In this document: positions 28,101-42,800 of the stretch, in pieces
Layout of the letters: each line of letters starts with the position of its first letter
How positions within the stretch are numbered: the stretch's first letter is position 1
Source: Eleginops maclovinus
Taxonomy: Eukaryota; Chordata; Actinopteri; Perciformes; Eleginopidae
Assembly: GCF_036324505.1 (NCBI RefSeq)
Contig: NC_086360.1
Location: 14,911,293 to 14,975,292, forward strand
Reading direction: 5' to 3'
Length of the DNA stretch: 64,000 nucleotides
Notes under the pieces: generated by a model
The model's input: only the letters and a program-made list of their open reading frames with translations
Databases searched by the model: none
What the model was told of the DNA's origin: nothing
Position numbers and translations under genes: made by a program

Positions 28101-31100
28101 TCTCTCACAGTAAAAAATGATCATGTTGTTAGAGCGTGGGTACACCACTTCATTACGGAATAATTCCTCTAGCGCTCTAAACAACAGGGAGCTTTATATA
28201 ACATATCCGAGCGTGAAATATTCCTCAGCTTCTCTTCAGGAGGCTGAATACCCGGTGGTTTTGCTTAGTGCTTGTTCTCATTGTATTATTTTCCACAGAG
28301 GTCACATTTCTGTCCTTTTTAGCAAAAATATCTACTAAAAAGTTTATAGTCTCCCGTTAAGCAGTAGGTTTTTTCTTTGATCTCATGTGACAGAAATGTG
28401 GGGTTGCGGTTTCTGTCTCTCCGCAGTCGCCTGCCTGTTAGAGCCTGCAACTACATCAAACACACAGATGGTACAAAGAGGCATATCCATATGCTTGTGC
28501 ACACATGCAAGCACACAGTCTCTCACATTTGAATGTTTTTGACCACAAGTTCACATATGCAAAAGTACAACACACACTGGCAAGTCAGCTTTATTGATGT
28601 TTCAGGACTGATCAGTTTGTGTGTGATAGCATGTTTACTTTATTGTGATCCATTTCAACATTTCATCAGCTACTGTGACAACTATGACGACAGTGTTTGC
28701 TTCTTATACAGAGAGCAGAGTGTATGAGACTGAATGAGTTGCTTTCAGTTCAGTGTAGGATGTCGTAATTCTTGCTCCTGCCAACCTTAACCTGTACCAG
28801 CCTCACACAGGTTTCACACAAATGTAACACACGTCACTCCCTAAAATCCAAACTCCTTTTCCCCTTCCTTCTCATCTGCAGTTGTAGAGTACAACACTGC
28901 ATCTTATAAAACATTTACTCAAACCCTCTCCTCTCTGGGCTTCTCTTTTTTCTCTTTTCATCTCTTGCTGAAGCCACCTCCCTCTTGGGGGTTCTAGTGG
29001 GCTGACATATTTAATTTGGGGATGGTGAGGTGTGGATGAAATTGGGGTGAAAGTTTGACTTTTAAATGTCATGGGAGCCATGACAGCAGCTGACAAGAGT
29101 GGCAAGACAATCTCATTATGCTCTTCAGCTTTTCCTCTCAAATTCAGTCAAGAAGCAAACACAGAATGCTAATTATTTAGTGAGAGATGCATTTCTAGTA
29201 TTGTAGTTAACGTGATTACCAAAAAAAATCTACCTGAGCAGTCTGCTTTTTTAAGAATTTAAAAGTGCTCATGTCACTTTTGGTGACAAACTGCCATTGG
29301 TTAACCATTTTTACCTAGCCATATTTAAGTCTCATTTAATTACTTCCCATTTGTTTCTATTCTTAAAGAACAATTTAACACCCCGTTTTAGGTTAAACTG
29401 CTCCCATTCACAGCAGAGAGAAATACTGTATTTTCTTGGGATAAGTCAAATTAAAATGTTGAAGTTGCTTTTTAAAATGCAGTAAAAAGGAATTATTGTT
29501 TCATACTGTCTTGGAACAAAAAGATTATCAACCATCAATTATTAAACAGAAGGAAGTTATCATCTGTCTCACATGCACACTGGGAAATAAGGTCTCTCAG
29601 AAATTGAGAATTCTTTTTTGGTTCTAGCTACAAAGTGGGATGATTGAATATAAGATGTGCAGAATTGTATGATTAGCATAACACTAGTTCATTTGCCCAG
29701 TTACATTTCACAATAATGCATCATTTATTTAATTTTTCAGGCTCTCAAATCAATTACAATGTAGACTTAATTACTCTAAAGGCTTCTTAATGGTAATCCA
29801 TTAGGCTTAGGACATATCTGTATAGGTGGCCTTCCCACATGCAATATTATGTTAAAAGATCTGAAAATCACTCAATATGATCCATTGTTATTTGGTTTCA
29901 ATGCTTGTCATTAATTCAATAGAAATTTGACACATTTTCAAGTAAATTCCTCCATTAAATTCCATTCTTCAGTTGGAAAGTCTTTTCTTTATCATTTCAA
30001 AGCACTCCATATTAGTGTTTGTTTATGTATCTGCCCTTACATCAGTTACATACACACATTGAGTAATATTACATTTGTTCAAACAGCTGCTCTTCACTGT
30101 GATACTCTTAGGCCTTAAACTTTGTAAATCAAATACATATATATTGTGTTTTCAACTTGTGTTGTGTTTTGCATTCACAATGCCCATTTGAATTTGTTTT
30201 ATAACCATGCATATACTCTAAAATATGTGCCCAATGTGCACGTATTTGGAAGGGCGTGTGCTGGTCTGTGTGACGGAGTTTGGTGGTTTCTTCCGCAGTG
30301 TGGAGACTGAATGTCACAGACTGAGCCATTTTCAGAGTAAGATAATTTTATAGCCTCCTAACCTGTAATTACTTTAACAGTTTAATGTCACACAAGTCCC
30401 CCACAATTCTCTTTCCCACATTCTGTACCCTCTTCATAATTCATGCCCTTTAATGGAATCTAGGGCAGTCATAGAAAAACAAGAGAGAAAAGCTTAGCAA
30501 TGAACTTCAATCACACCACTATCTTTCAAAATAGTCACCCCATTTTCAGGTTTATCTCAATAGCTTGAATGAATATTTTCTATGTCTTTTTTTCTTACTT
30601 GTTCTATGTGAGTACATGTTAGCAGCATGGCTTTAGGCATAAGACAAACTCACTCTGTTCACCCCTAGGTCTGGAAGCTGTTCAATAAGATAAGATAAGA
30701 AGATGGTCAATAGTACCACACAAATCTTCATTCAACTTGATAAAACTAGTTAGCCAAAGGCACAGTTATGAAGTACATATAAAGACAATATACACAGCAG
30801 GGTTTCCCACACATAGACTTTACTTGGGCGCGCCGCCCAGGTATATTAACGGCCGCCAAAGTATAACTCCCCCCCCGGCCTACTAGCAGCTAACATGCTA
30901 GCACCGCAAAAATAAATTGAATCACCACTATGGCCTTGCACTATTAGTTTGGTTATCAATGATCAAATGTTTAAACTTGGTGACAACAAAGTCGGTCTAA
31001 CAATTATATGCCTACAATGATCAGGGCTCTAAGTTAAATCATTTTTCATTCATGCAGTTCAACAGCCAGCATTGTTTGTCCCTTGAGCCTACAGTAATTA

Positions 31101-34100
31101 GTGTATCGCCGTAGGTCATCATTAGGTCATATCATCCCCCAGAGGAATCACTAATCTCAATCAAATACACACTCAGTCTATCCAGTGCCATGATTAAGGC
31201 TCAGACTAGTCAGCCAGTGGAGGGGAAGCCAGTCGAGCGCCTCGGCTGCACCAGTGACACAACGTTGGTGCAATGCAGGAAAGTCTATTTTTGGAGGGGG
31301 TAGAGCAACAGAGCTGACACCATGGCTGGGAATGGAGGTGCAGAAAGCATTGGATGGGATGGATACAGATATTTAGGGGCTAAAAGTGGAAGAAAAGTGT
31401 AGATCTATACAACGGTGTTACACAGATTGAGAAACAGGTAGCTGTAGCACTGATATTGTTTATGACATCAGTATGCACTATTAGCACTCATTTATTTTTG
31501 TTAACACATCTGTAAACAAATGTAATTGGTCACATGTTTACATTATTTACAAACTTATCTTAGTGCAAGGCCCTAGCTTATAGGTAAAAACTATAACACA
31601 TACAGTTGTAATTTAAAGCTGACTAATTTAACGCATTAAACTAATTACACTAGTATCCACATGCAGAGAAAAGTCAGTAATAGCCCAGTAAATGATATGT
31701 AGTTTTATTTAGAATTTGAGCAAGGTAATTCAACCAAAAAAAAAAAAATGTTTTTGGCCAAATTCATGTTTTATTGATTCTTTACTAATGATGGTAGTCG
31801 TTTTTCTTTATTATCTCTGTAAGGTGCAACAATTAAACAACTTTGAATTCTTCTTTTTTTTTTGTTAAAAGGTTTGAGAATTCAACCCACAGTGCATTTT
31901 TTACAGTTCACATTTTTAACTTGTCATAGCTAAAAAAACACATGTGTAATTAATTCCATTAATGATGGCTCTGTTCCTTTAATCACTCTGGAAAACACCA
32001 AACTAAATAGATGTATTAATGTCGATACTTACACCTGTGCTTTACCTGCAGCGGCATTTTTAAGAATGTCCGTCTGGTCACCAAACATCACTTGTGTTCA
32101 CTTAAAGCCAGCTTCATCTGTCACGGAGTATTGTCTCTATAGTAACAGTGCAGGGTGACTGGTGGTGACATTAATGAGATACATAATGGATTTTAATGCA
32201 CTCCTCTCTTATTGAAATGTGCAATGTAGCATGTGATTGGTCCTATTTATTCTCTGATGGCTGCAGATAAAAAGTACAATGCTGGAAATTCACAAAGCAC
32301 TTGACAATCAGTCCTTCCGTGTGCAGACTGGCATTCATATATCAGTAAGTTTGGGGAAGAGCGTGCAGGTCAGGTGTGTGACCCTTAACAGTGCCCTTGT
32401 TTTAATAACAAAATGAGCTCCAAAATAATTCAGAAATTAAAAAAATAGAGAAATAATCTTATCCCTAAAGAATAACTATATATCGTCTAAAGCTGAGAAT
32501 TTGGAATATGTGGTTCCTCCATCTTTATCACTTGTACATACACACCTATGCAGTTTGTGACGTAAAGTAGTAAATACCAAACCTGCAATAAATCAATAGT
32601 AGTATGTAAACACTTTGCACGTACACCCTTGTTAGTACATTGTGTATTTGCCACTTGTTTTTTGATTTCAGTGAAGCCACTTATCCCTCTGTCCATAAAA
32701 TGGGATAATGAAGGTATCAGAGTTAAGAGCAGTGTTGATTGCTTCCACTGTTAGGGAGACCCGTGTTCAACAGATGGCGTTGTAGCGGAGATGGCCTCGG
32801 GTATGGACCATTGATGTTTATCTAGCTCCCATCTGTACTTACTCTTGGAACACCTCCTTGTATAGCAATAAATATCACCGTTTAACGTGGTGTTTTTTAA
32901 CCACATATTCATGATGCTTTTAACCATGGGGTCTGGCTCACCATCTGATTGAGAAATTAAAAAATGAGGGCAGATTTAGTACTCTTCCTGTTGCATTTTG
33001 TGAAAGTGGAGCGCTACACGTTGTGATGTTCCCTTACGCTCTATATGTCGGTGAAGGGTTTCGAGAATACATAATTATCTGTGCCTTTTGCCTTTGACAA
33101 TTACAGCGTAAGCGGTTCATTTTGTAATATAAATATTTTGCAGCACTTCATAGTTCAATTACGCACAATATGTGCCTAATAACTACTGTCAAATGTAGCT
33201 AAATCCAACCTGTGCACAGTCATATATTTTCCTAATCAAATCATGGGCTACTGTATGGAAAGCTAGGTATATTAAGACAATAGACATGTGTTTTTTTTAA
33301 ATGCCTATACAAGATTTAGGAGCTTAAATCAAAAGATACTATTTACTGTGCTCATGTTAAATGTTTTATTCTTTTATTTGGGAAATTCCCAAAGTCCCTT
33401 GCTTCTGCATTTTTGTCTGCCTTTAATCAAAGGGTCAGAAAGCCTCTCCACAAGTGATCAATTTTTTGGGCACTTAAACATTCTTCACATTCTACAAATG
33501 GCCCTTGAAGCCTCTGTGTCCCCATTAAATGAAGGGATCTAATTACAAAAATCTGATTTTGAAGGGGAATCAGTTAACCTTTGCTCAAATGCCACTGCAT
33601 AACCATCTGTGAATGGCAAGCAGGAGGACCGGGCCCAAGGCATTTCCACAGCGACACGCAGAGTGATGGACAGCTAGCCTACCTCAAAGGAACAAATATG
33701 TGAACGAGGGCCTGTTCTCCTGGCAGTCTCTAGAGGGATTCACTTCAGTCTATTTGAATATGAAGTCCATTATGTGACTAGGCATCAATATGCAACACAG
33801 TTCATATATTGATGTTCCTATAGCAAGGCTTACCTTACGTTCCTTCTCAGGTTTTTCTCGACCTGAAGAGTTTCATTATACGTCATACATACATCTGGCA
33901 GGCCCTGCTGTTGGAGCAGCTCTGTGATGAGACTGCAGATGTTGTTCAGCCTGTGTTTTTTGGACATGGATCTGCAGATGAATGAAGAAAAGTACTTTGC
34001 TAAATGTCAGTACATGTGAAATCGATATGTACTTGTACTGCTGAGTAATCCGGCCTCTTTCCCTCTGAAGCCCAGTTACAGAGCGCTATTTCAGACCACT

Positions 34101-36050
34101 AATGTAATGGAAAAGGCCTGCTGATTCAAATATGATGTGATATTTTGTAAATGGAAAATCATTGTTCTGCTTACAAGCAGGGGTCACAGATGATGATGGG
34201 TTAACACTGTATTTTATGGCGGTAATATGTCATTGTGTTAGCTTTCTGCCTGGCACATATCGCTGTTCCAGTATTTCTGTGTCCCTGCAGCATGGCTGCA
34301 TTTGATCTTTAAGTTAATTCTTATCAATCTTACCTTGATTTATTGCTGCTACACTTTCACCCCCCTTTTTTTTGTTTTTTCCCATCATAAAACTAATTTA
34401 AAAAGCGTCATTGATCTTGTTGTTCTAAAGATGCTAGTATATGCTAATCAATCGCGTCTGTCTTTGCAGCTTTGCTTTTTGTTTGTATTTCTCTATTTCC
34501 CTCTCTCCCCTTCTCCTGCTTTCTATATATATTTGATACTGCCTTTAAACTCTCTCATCCTGGCTTTTTCTCTCAGTTTGCAGGATGACTCATGAAGTTA
34601 GCTTTCCAGTGTTGAGTAGAGCAGGGGCCAACAGCCCCCAAAGCATGGATTCAGTTTATGTAATAGCATACACATGCACACACACACGCACAGGGTCGTA
34701 CAGTGTATGTTCTATTATTCCACTACTGCCCCCACTTTTGTCCGGCATGAGTTGTGTGAAATTATATGATTGTTTAACATTTTTTATCTAAGAGACAGCT
34801 GGATTGTTGTTTCTTTTTCTGTGTGTATACATAATGAATAACAGGTGCTTCAGTGCTTTCTAACTGCATTCTTGCTTAACCTTTAAGGCCCATTTTATTG
34901 AAAATGCTCTCCCTGGTGTTGCCTAAGCTGTCAAACCTGCCTGTTTACACACTTAAACTACCCACATCCCCCCAGATAACTGCTTTTCTGTCTCTATGTT
35001 CCCGCAAGCAGATTCCTGAACATGCAACTTCACTCCACCCTATTCGACACTGACTGTTGTGGCTGAAGGTGCAGGCTTTCAGAGGCTGTGAGGTGGTTTG
35101 GCTTTTGGCAGTAGTTGGGAGGCTGCTGACGTGTTTGGGGCAGGATGTGTGTAAAAAGCAGAGCTGGATCCTGGTTTTCAGACCGCAGCAACAGGCTAGC
35201 CACAGCTATTGACTTTAATGCTAAACACACACACAGACACAACTTCAGTGTGCAAACCCTAACCTCAACTCATAACTTCCTCGCCAACACCACTTAATCC
35301 CAAATGTGCAAATTGATATGTGCAAACAAAGTCACTAATACACATGCATGCAAACACATAGTGTTACATAGACAGACATGCACTCTTAATCCAATTAAAT
35401 AAGATGAATTGCAGATAGGCTGTGATTTATCTTATCTTCAAAATTGATCACCGACTGGGGCCTGAAGCAGCTGGTGTAAGAACAGAGGAATGGATTATTC
35501 TGCGACCAAAGTAAGACATCCTGTACAACGAGTAACTTAAAACAAACATGCCACGAGAGGCCCCCTGCATGTTTTCACACTTTCATACGCGCAAACTATG
35601 TCACACACACACACATAAACACACTGAGAAAAATAAGACGGCATTTGTTGTGCGGTTTGAAATTTTATGGTTCGCTGGCATGCATGCAGACACTGGAGAC
35701 AGACAGAGGGTGTGCTTTGAGCAGCAACAACAGAAAACAAACTTACATGGCAACAGCAGCTTTAAGGAGACACACACACATTACTTTAAAAAAGAAAAGT
35801 AAAGCGGAAGATGAAATTTAAGGGAGGAAATGAGGGGAATTACTTCTGTCAACACTTTGCCCATATAACTTAACGCAATAGAGGCTTTAGGTGTGAATCA
35901 GTGCACTCCTGCGTGTATGCAGATTGTACATGTGCAGACGTGTTCCTCTCTGAATGAAGTGCAGCTGCATGTGGTAAGAGGATCAATAGGTTTAGCTGAC
36001 TGGATACTGAGAGGCAGGCACACCTCTTACACGGGGTCAAGACATCCCAC
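25164..36050 (+). other. pde4d: pde4d intron between the recursive site and the PDE4D3-type promoter
   Basis: About 11 kb of AT-rich intron with no exon I can support. A CAGGGTTTCCC-type hAT-like fragment and an imperfect inverted-repeat block (30798-31573) are listed separately. The rest shows nothing recognisable beyond short homopolymers and low-complexity patches. Confidence 0.65.
30798..31573. mobile_element. hAT-like non-autonomous element fragment with inner inverted repeats
   Basis: The left end CAGGGTTTCCCACACATAGA and the following GC-rich hairpin (TGGGCG, three bases, CGCCCA at 30825-30839) match the start of a repeat family I recognise as common in fish. Further in, GGCCTTGCACTA (30932-30943) has its exact reverse complement TAGTGCAAGGCC at 31561-31572, and similarity continues inward for about 60 bases. 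I do not find the inverse of the CAGGG end, so the right edge is uncertain and the element may be truncated or composite. Confidence 0.4.
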
Positions 36051-36916
36051 TTACTCGAGCAGGGAGGGAGAGAGGGAGGAAGGGAGGGAGGGAGAGACGA
36101 GTGAGACAGAGACTGAGAAGGGGAGATACCGAAGAGACACTTCACTGTTTTTTTTTCTCTACCGGTTTCCTCACTTCCCTTCCTTGGAGGTTGTTATAGG
36201 GCAGCACATAGAGGGAGACGCAGAGTAAGAGACAATGCTGAGAAGATGAAAGCAATTGTGAGCGTGTGAGTGACTCTGTGTGTAACATGCTCTGTCATGC
36301 TGGTGTGACTACCGCTGCCTCTCCAACTGCCTGTCAGGAAAAGGAATGTTTTCCGGAGGACTGAGTCCCTGAACCAGTTCACCATGTGGATGTGGGACAG
36401 TAATTTCCAAACCTTTTCCGGAAGAATTCCTCGGAAAAAAGAGCAGCAGCTAGAGAGCTTAGCTGGTGCTGCTGGGTGGCCGCCTGTGTGCTCACACTGC
36501 TGAGAATCCCGCTGAAAGACAGAGTTCACACTGGGCTCAACTCTGCTACCAGTTTCTTTTTTTATTGTCACATTTATTGGGATGTTTATTTCTTTTCACA
36601 AAGTCAATGGATTTTATGGTGCTATGTAGTTTGATTTTTTTAACATTGCCTTGTTGGATGTAAGCTGGCACTTTTTACAGTGATGAACTAGGACCAAACC
36701 AGTGAGGTTGGAAGTTAAGGAGCTCCTTACTGAAAGACTGGTCTGAATGGGTACATCACAGCAGTGGACTGCAGTATGGGACACTATATATTGTGCTGTG
36801 GCCTGCGGATACTGTGGGGCAGTGTCTGTAGATAGATAGCCCGATAGAAAGGTAGGTCCTGACCCAGCTGCAGTATGAAGCCTGGACAATGTCCAGGTGT
36901 TCACAGTGACAGGTCC
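36051..36916 (+). promoter_or_regulatory. pde4d: Putative promoter and leader of the PDE4D3-type transcript
   Basis: Directly upstream of the PDE4D3-type start codon lies a GGGA/GAGA-rich purine stretch (about 36060-36120) followed by about 0.8 kb of mixed sequence. Upstream ATGs with short frames occur, for example near 36607 and 36617, and could dampen translation if they are in the leader. No TATA box stands out. The boundary between promoter and leader is unknown. Confidence 0.3.
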
Positions 36917-36966
36917 ATGATGCACCTCAGCCACCATTTCCCTTTCAGAAGACACTCTTGGATATG
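36917..36966 (+). CDS. pde4d: pde4d alternative first coding exon, PDE4D3-type N-terminus
   Basis: A very short exon of 16 codons plus TG, ending at a GTGAGT donor (36967). Spliced to 61852 it reads MMHLSHHFPFRRHSWIC followed by Phe-Asp-Val-Asp. This is the PDE4D3 N-terminus: the MMH start and the block FPFRRHSWIC are as in mammals, with one extra residue between them. In mammals the RRHS serine (Ser13) is a PKA site that strengthens binding to the muscle AKAP anchoring complex. Here the equivalent is Ser14. The double ATG start is kept, and the second ATG has the better context (A at -3). The exon was found by its conserved peptide because its frame is too short to stand out otherwise. Confidence 0.95.
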
Positions 36967-39686
36967 GTGAGTAATGGAAGTGACAGTGTTTTAAAAAAAA
37001 ATAGGCCTTCATGTGAGGTTGTTTACTTTTTCTGTGTTTTTAATTGGTCTTTTAATGACTTATCTGCTCTCCCTTTATATATAGGAAAATGTATGTGAGT
37101 TCATTTTAAATACATACAGTTGGCATGCAGTTTAATTTGTGGGCGGGTCTGTTGTTTTTGTGGTGTGGTTAGAGCACAGGCTAGCCAAGCCCAGTGTTTT
37201 TTCCCAGCTCAGCTCAGATGTATTCAGGGAAATTTATTGTTAAATGGGCCAGACATTTCCTGTCATTTTCTCCCACACTAAATCTACAAGTGGGTCAAAT
37301 TATGTGCTAATCCCAAATAGCAAGCACTCACAGGTATTGTAACGCTGAGATGCTTTTCAATAGCAAAATGAATATGAAAAACATCTGGAAATATTGCTGT
37401 AAAGTTAGTTTTATACTGCGTTGTTTTGATTATTCATACTAAGGCTGGGTATCTTGGGGGAATAGTTGTCTCAAAGCTACGTTATAAACTGGGAGGGATA
37501 CTGAGGACTCAGAGATGACATCACAGTGGGCCATTGGGATTTGAGCAAAACATTGTTTTTCCAGTCATTTGAGTTCTTTGTGCTAATAAAGCATTTTTTT
37601 TTTTTTACTCATTCAACACATCGTAGTAGGGTTAGTTATGTTGCTGTCCAACTTGTTTTCTTTGCCATTAGTGTGTGTGGATTTAACCACATGTTCTTTT
37701 CTTTACTTTTCAGTCACGAACAGCCCTAGCCCTCTGGGTAACCTTTATTCTATGTTTTAAAGCTAAGCACAGACGTGCACACCATATTTAATATATTTCA
37801 CTGTTTGACTCCCTTTACACTGAATGATGATTGTACAGTAAAGGCAGGAGGATGTTGAAAGATGAGCTTTAGGGCAGATGTCTATGCAATCTACCGTATG
37901 TGGGACAACTTGTACTCCATCCGCTCATATTGCAGAGTATGAGATGTTCTTGATAATCTAATATAATAGGTTTTGGTATTACATTTTACATAACATAATT
38001 CATTTCTAATAATTTGACTTGAATATACGGAGGGCCATTTGCTGACCTTTCAGTGACAGTGAAATCGAGTGTGCGAAAAGTAAATGGAACACAGGAATAG
38101 ATACAAACAAAAAGGTGAACTCTATGCAAACATGCACATTCAAAAACCTTCACAGGCATATTCACCCAGCCACTTAGACTGACACATAAGTAAGCAAAAG
38201 AGGGCTGGGCTCTCATCAGGAAGCAATGACAAATATTCCTTGGTAATCCATTTTTATGAACACCTCCAAACATCCTTGTTCCTTTATTTCCGGCTGTAAC
38301 TCAGGCTGTATAAACATAAACTGAAAAGCACCTTGAGTATAAAGTTCTAAATGTCATTTGAATACATCATCGTTTAACTCTTTAAAGTTAGTGGCTGTTT
38401 TAGTGGTTCACTGTGAAATATTTCAGTATGACCCACACTCGCTTAACTCTCCTCCTGCTTTGATTGAAATGCATAAGCCCTAAACAATAAAATGTACATG
38501 TTAATAAATGCTACATCAGAGGTTATAGCATTTACTGTTATGGGCCTGTTCTCACAGGCATTTGCATCGATACAGTTGTCCCTTGTGGCTGTAATTCCTA
38601 AAAGCCTTTGAGAGAAATCTGTCTGAAATTAAGAATCACAGTCTGCTGGAACGTGTTGTGTTGCAGAATTGGATGGATGTAGCAAATGTAGTGAGTGTTG
38701 CAACAACAATTCAGGGCTGTCATGGTTGTCAGAGTCGAGCATTAGTCTCTGAAAATGGGGGATGGGCCTGTCAGACTCCATTCAAGCGTCAAACAGGGTC
38801 TTCTTTTTCTCTTTTTTTACACAGCTATACTCTACTATAAGTGTATGGGGACTGTGTATTAAGCTTAACGTGCATTCATATGTGCACTCACCTTAGACAT
38901 TTAAACACTAATGTATATGTTGGGTTCATTTATACACGTGCATCTCACTCCAGAGTGCATTGAGGACAACAAAGAAAATGATTGCCCCCTCCCCTCTCAT
39001 CAGGCCATGCTGCATCATAGGGTTATTGTTACAGTCAGCATCTTTTATTGATTTTTAGGTCTAGTGCGCATACACAATCGTTCCATCCAGAGTGAACGTC
39101 TGGACTGAAGCAATTATTTGCACGCTCATTTCATCCTACATCTTAAATGGACAGGGTGTTGCCCTCAGCAGCACACAGAATGAACTCAGATGTATGATTG
39201 TCGAAACAGCATCAAACACTGACCAGAAAGGGAATGAAAAGTGTGTAGTAATCCAATTAAGTGAATCCAGTTCCTCAGAGACCAGGGGCAGAGGATAGAC
39301 AAGGCTATATTTAGCTAACAGGGATTAGAAATTAATAGATGCATCACTTAGTAACAGAATAAGCAATTGTTAAGATATATATTTTTGTGGTATTTTTTCA
39401 GCTTGTTTGTAAGCAAGGTGTTTGAGGACATCCAGCTTCACTCTCCCCTCCATCTTCGCTCCTTGTGACTAGCTCAGATAACAGGACATGAGGCATTGCT
39501 ATCTTATTTCTGTGAGGTTTTTTTCACACTGTACATCCTCATTGATTCTGCGGTCCTGGGTCAAACTCAGCCAAACTTTAGGTTACTTTTTATCACTCAA
39601 AATTACTTTGTTTGGACTTTTGAAATGGGCTTTTTTGAGACAGCATAGACCTGCTGTCACTTCTGAGAAGACTAAGATTTCACTCG

Positions 39687-39842
<156 letters not shown>

Positions 39843-42800
39843 TACTGAGGCATTTCTCACCTCCAATATTAATCTTTGCCGGTTTACCATGCAAGGTCTT
39901 GCTGATTTACTCTTATTTAAGGTGCTCTCCTCTTACATTCCCCGATAGAAACACACAGTCTAACACCCCTCTCTTCTTCACACTTCCTCTTCCACTGCAT
40001 TCTCCCTCAGAAACCAGGCTGGTATGTGTGAAAAAATGTGGGGATAAAAATCATTTTGAGGACTCATCACCTCCTCCAGTTTAAGTGTATTTTGATACCA
40101 GACTGATACAATTATTTTCTATATATTTATTGTTAAAACAAACAAGTCACTCATTTACACTCAAAATATTTTTTTGCTAATTGCTTTGTTTGTGGATTAT
40201 TCACCAAATGCTAGCACACAATTTTGATAATATTATATTTGTCAAAAACTGTGTGCTAAGAGTAAGGCTAAGCTGCTCCCCTGTCATTATTTTTAAATTA
40301 TTTATATATACAACATATTGCAATTGTTTTTAAAATGTTTAGAGCAAATGTGTTAAACATTAAAGCAGCACCGAACAGTGTGAGAATAAACCAGAACAGT
40401 ACTGTTGCAGGCCGTAAAAACAAAATGAATTTTGAATGATTTAAACATTTTATATAGTTGAGATAAACTTCTGAAGTATGACACTAAACATTGCACTTTA
40501 CCCTTTTATTGATATTTGGCTCCTTTGAAAATAAACAGGGTTATCTTTCCTGATTTTTATTTTTAAATGATCCCAATACGTACCTTTGATCAGTCTGTCT
40601 GAGAACTGTTTTACAACTTAGCAGAATGACAGGGCAATGCTCACTGCTCTGTCATACAGTCAAACACACAACATGGCGTGACAGCCTAGTTTGACCACAT
40701 GAAATATGACTGTTAACTGATCTTCTCCTGTAGAATATCAGATCCTATGACATCCGGTTATGTTTCACTTAATATTACAGTAAGCTCTGTAATGTGTGAG
40801 TAAGAGCTGTGATAGTCAGAATGAACTGGAATGTGTTGTTACTCGGGCTTTCCCATGAGGAAGTGTGGTGTTAAATTGATTAAGAAACTACTTGTAGCAT
40901 GACAGACATGTTCTTACCGATATGTTTGAGGCTCTAATAGTAATCTGCATAGAGAGTAGCATGCAGCACGTTGCTCACAAAGACTCCTCTGTCTCGTCTT
41001 CTTTCTGTTAGGGGATTTTCAATTATCCTCTCTTTGGAATTGCTAAATGTTCAGTTTGTCATTTCACACTTATTTAGGCCGACACCTCGCTGTTAGTGTG
41101 TTTGTCTTAGCACACACACTGAGTCAGTTAGTACTGACAATATTCAGACTCTTTGTTCCATAATGGGCTGTCCTCTTTATCATCCTGTTTCACACATGCT
41201 GCTTTTGTTTTCTTATTGACAGTTGATTCTTTAGTGTTATACAAGAACATCTCATACATGCAAAAACCTACCCGTTAGGTCAGATGAGATGAAGTGGAGG
41301 GTGTGATTATCTAGAGACAGTGTTCTCACTGCTCATTACTGCATCTAAAAGCCAGAAACACACTTCCACATTAGCAGACAGCAGAAGTCAAAACACAGTT
41401 TGGATCTACTGGCATCATTAAAAATAATAAACTATATAGAAAAATATCCAACCCACACCAGACAGACAAAAATTGTGCATATCTCCCTGTGTATCTATTT
41501 GATGATCATAAGTATAATAATAAACTTGCTGCAATGCCAAATTGGACAATAGCCCTTTCCTCCCTTCCTCCCCTCCTAATATTTTGCTACAAACACACCC
41601 ATCTTTGAACTTAAAATTCATCTTCATCCAACTAAACACTTTATAAGTTTCTTAATTGCATCTTGCACACATAAACCCTCAACAAAGTAATTCAAGACGA
41701 CATTTGGCCATAATGACACACATACTCACAAGGTGATGAGTTGCATGGATATTTTGACTTGTAAAGAGAAATCACTGACTCTCTAATCAGTGAGATCTTT
41801 TGTACATGCTTTCAGTCAAATCTGACATGTGATGGAATAACATTTATTTTAGTAAATGTATAAAAACAGGGCAACAAGACATTCATGCCACTGGCTTCAA
41901 CAGTTGTGTCTATATGACTCCATAGTTACATAACTTGCTCCCTGGAGTACACAGCAACGCATACAAGAACCACAGTTCTGAAAAGCCCAGAGGCAGCTTT
42001 GACATCACATTCATTTAAAATATCTATTTCATTTCAATTTTATTCGTCAAGGCCTGTTCTGTCTCTCAGCCCTGTCCACAGCAGCTGCAAGATAGGGCAT
42101 TCAATCATGTGTTCATCTACAGGACTGAAGCAGTAAGATGGACACATCAATAAGAATTCAGCATGGCAGCCAGACATATTGGAGGCAAGGGATAGCCGCA
42201 GGTGCTTATATGAGCTCAGCATAAATCAAAAATAGAAATCTTACAAGCTTAAGCTGGGAGCTAAGGGAGCAGGGACTGGCGATGTTTGATTAATGTAGAA
42301 TAAAAGCAGGTAAATAACAGCCTCCTTTTAGCTTGGGGTCTGTGCAGTCTGAGGTATTGAATGACTGTGATAGCTCAATTTGATAATATTACAGTGTGCA
42401 TCTTGATTTTATTAGAAGCGTGGGTGTGTTTATGTGCTAATAATTGGTGTCTTAAGACCAGTATTTAAAAACGGTCCAATAAATTAGCCATATCATTTTT
42501 CAGATTTTCAGATTTGATTGATTATCTGTCTTTTATTTTATTTTTGGGTAAATTCAACATCTTTATTTTGGACTGCTGGATGGATGAAACAACCAAAGAA
42601 TGTCCTCTTAAATTCATTGTCACTGTAATTGGAAATTTAAATACAATTAATTAGAAACGTATTACATAATTTTTCCATTAAAACAACTGTTAGTTGCATC
42701 CCTGGCAACCACTATGACACTGCACCTTGAAAGGTCATTATGTATTACCCAAAAAAAGTTGGTACATACCGGAATCAACTAATTATCCTGATATTAAAAT

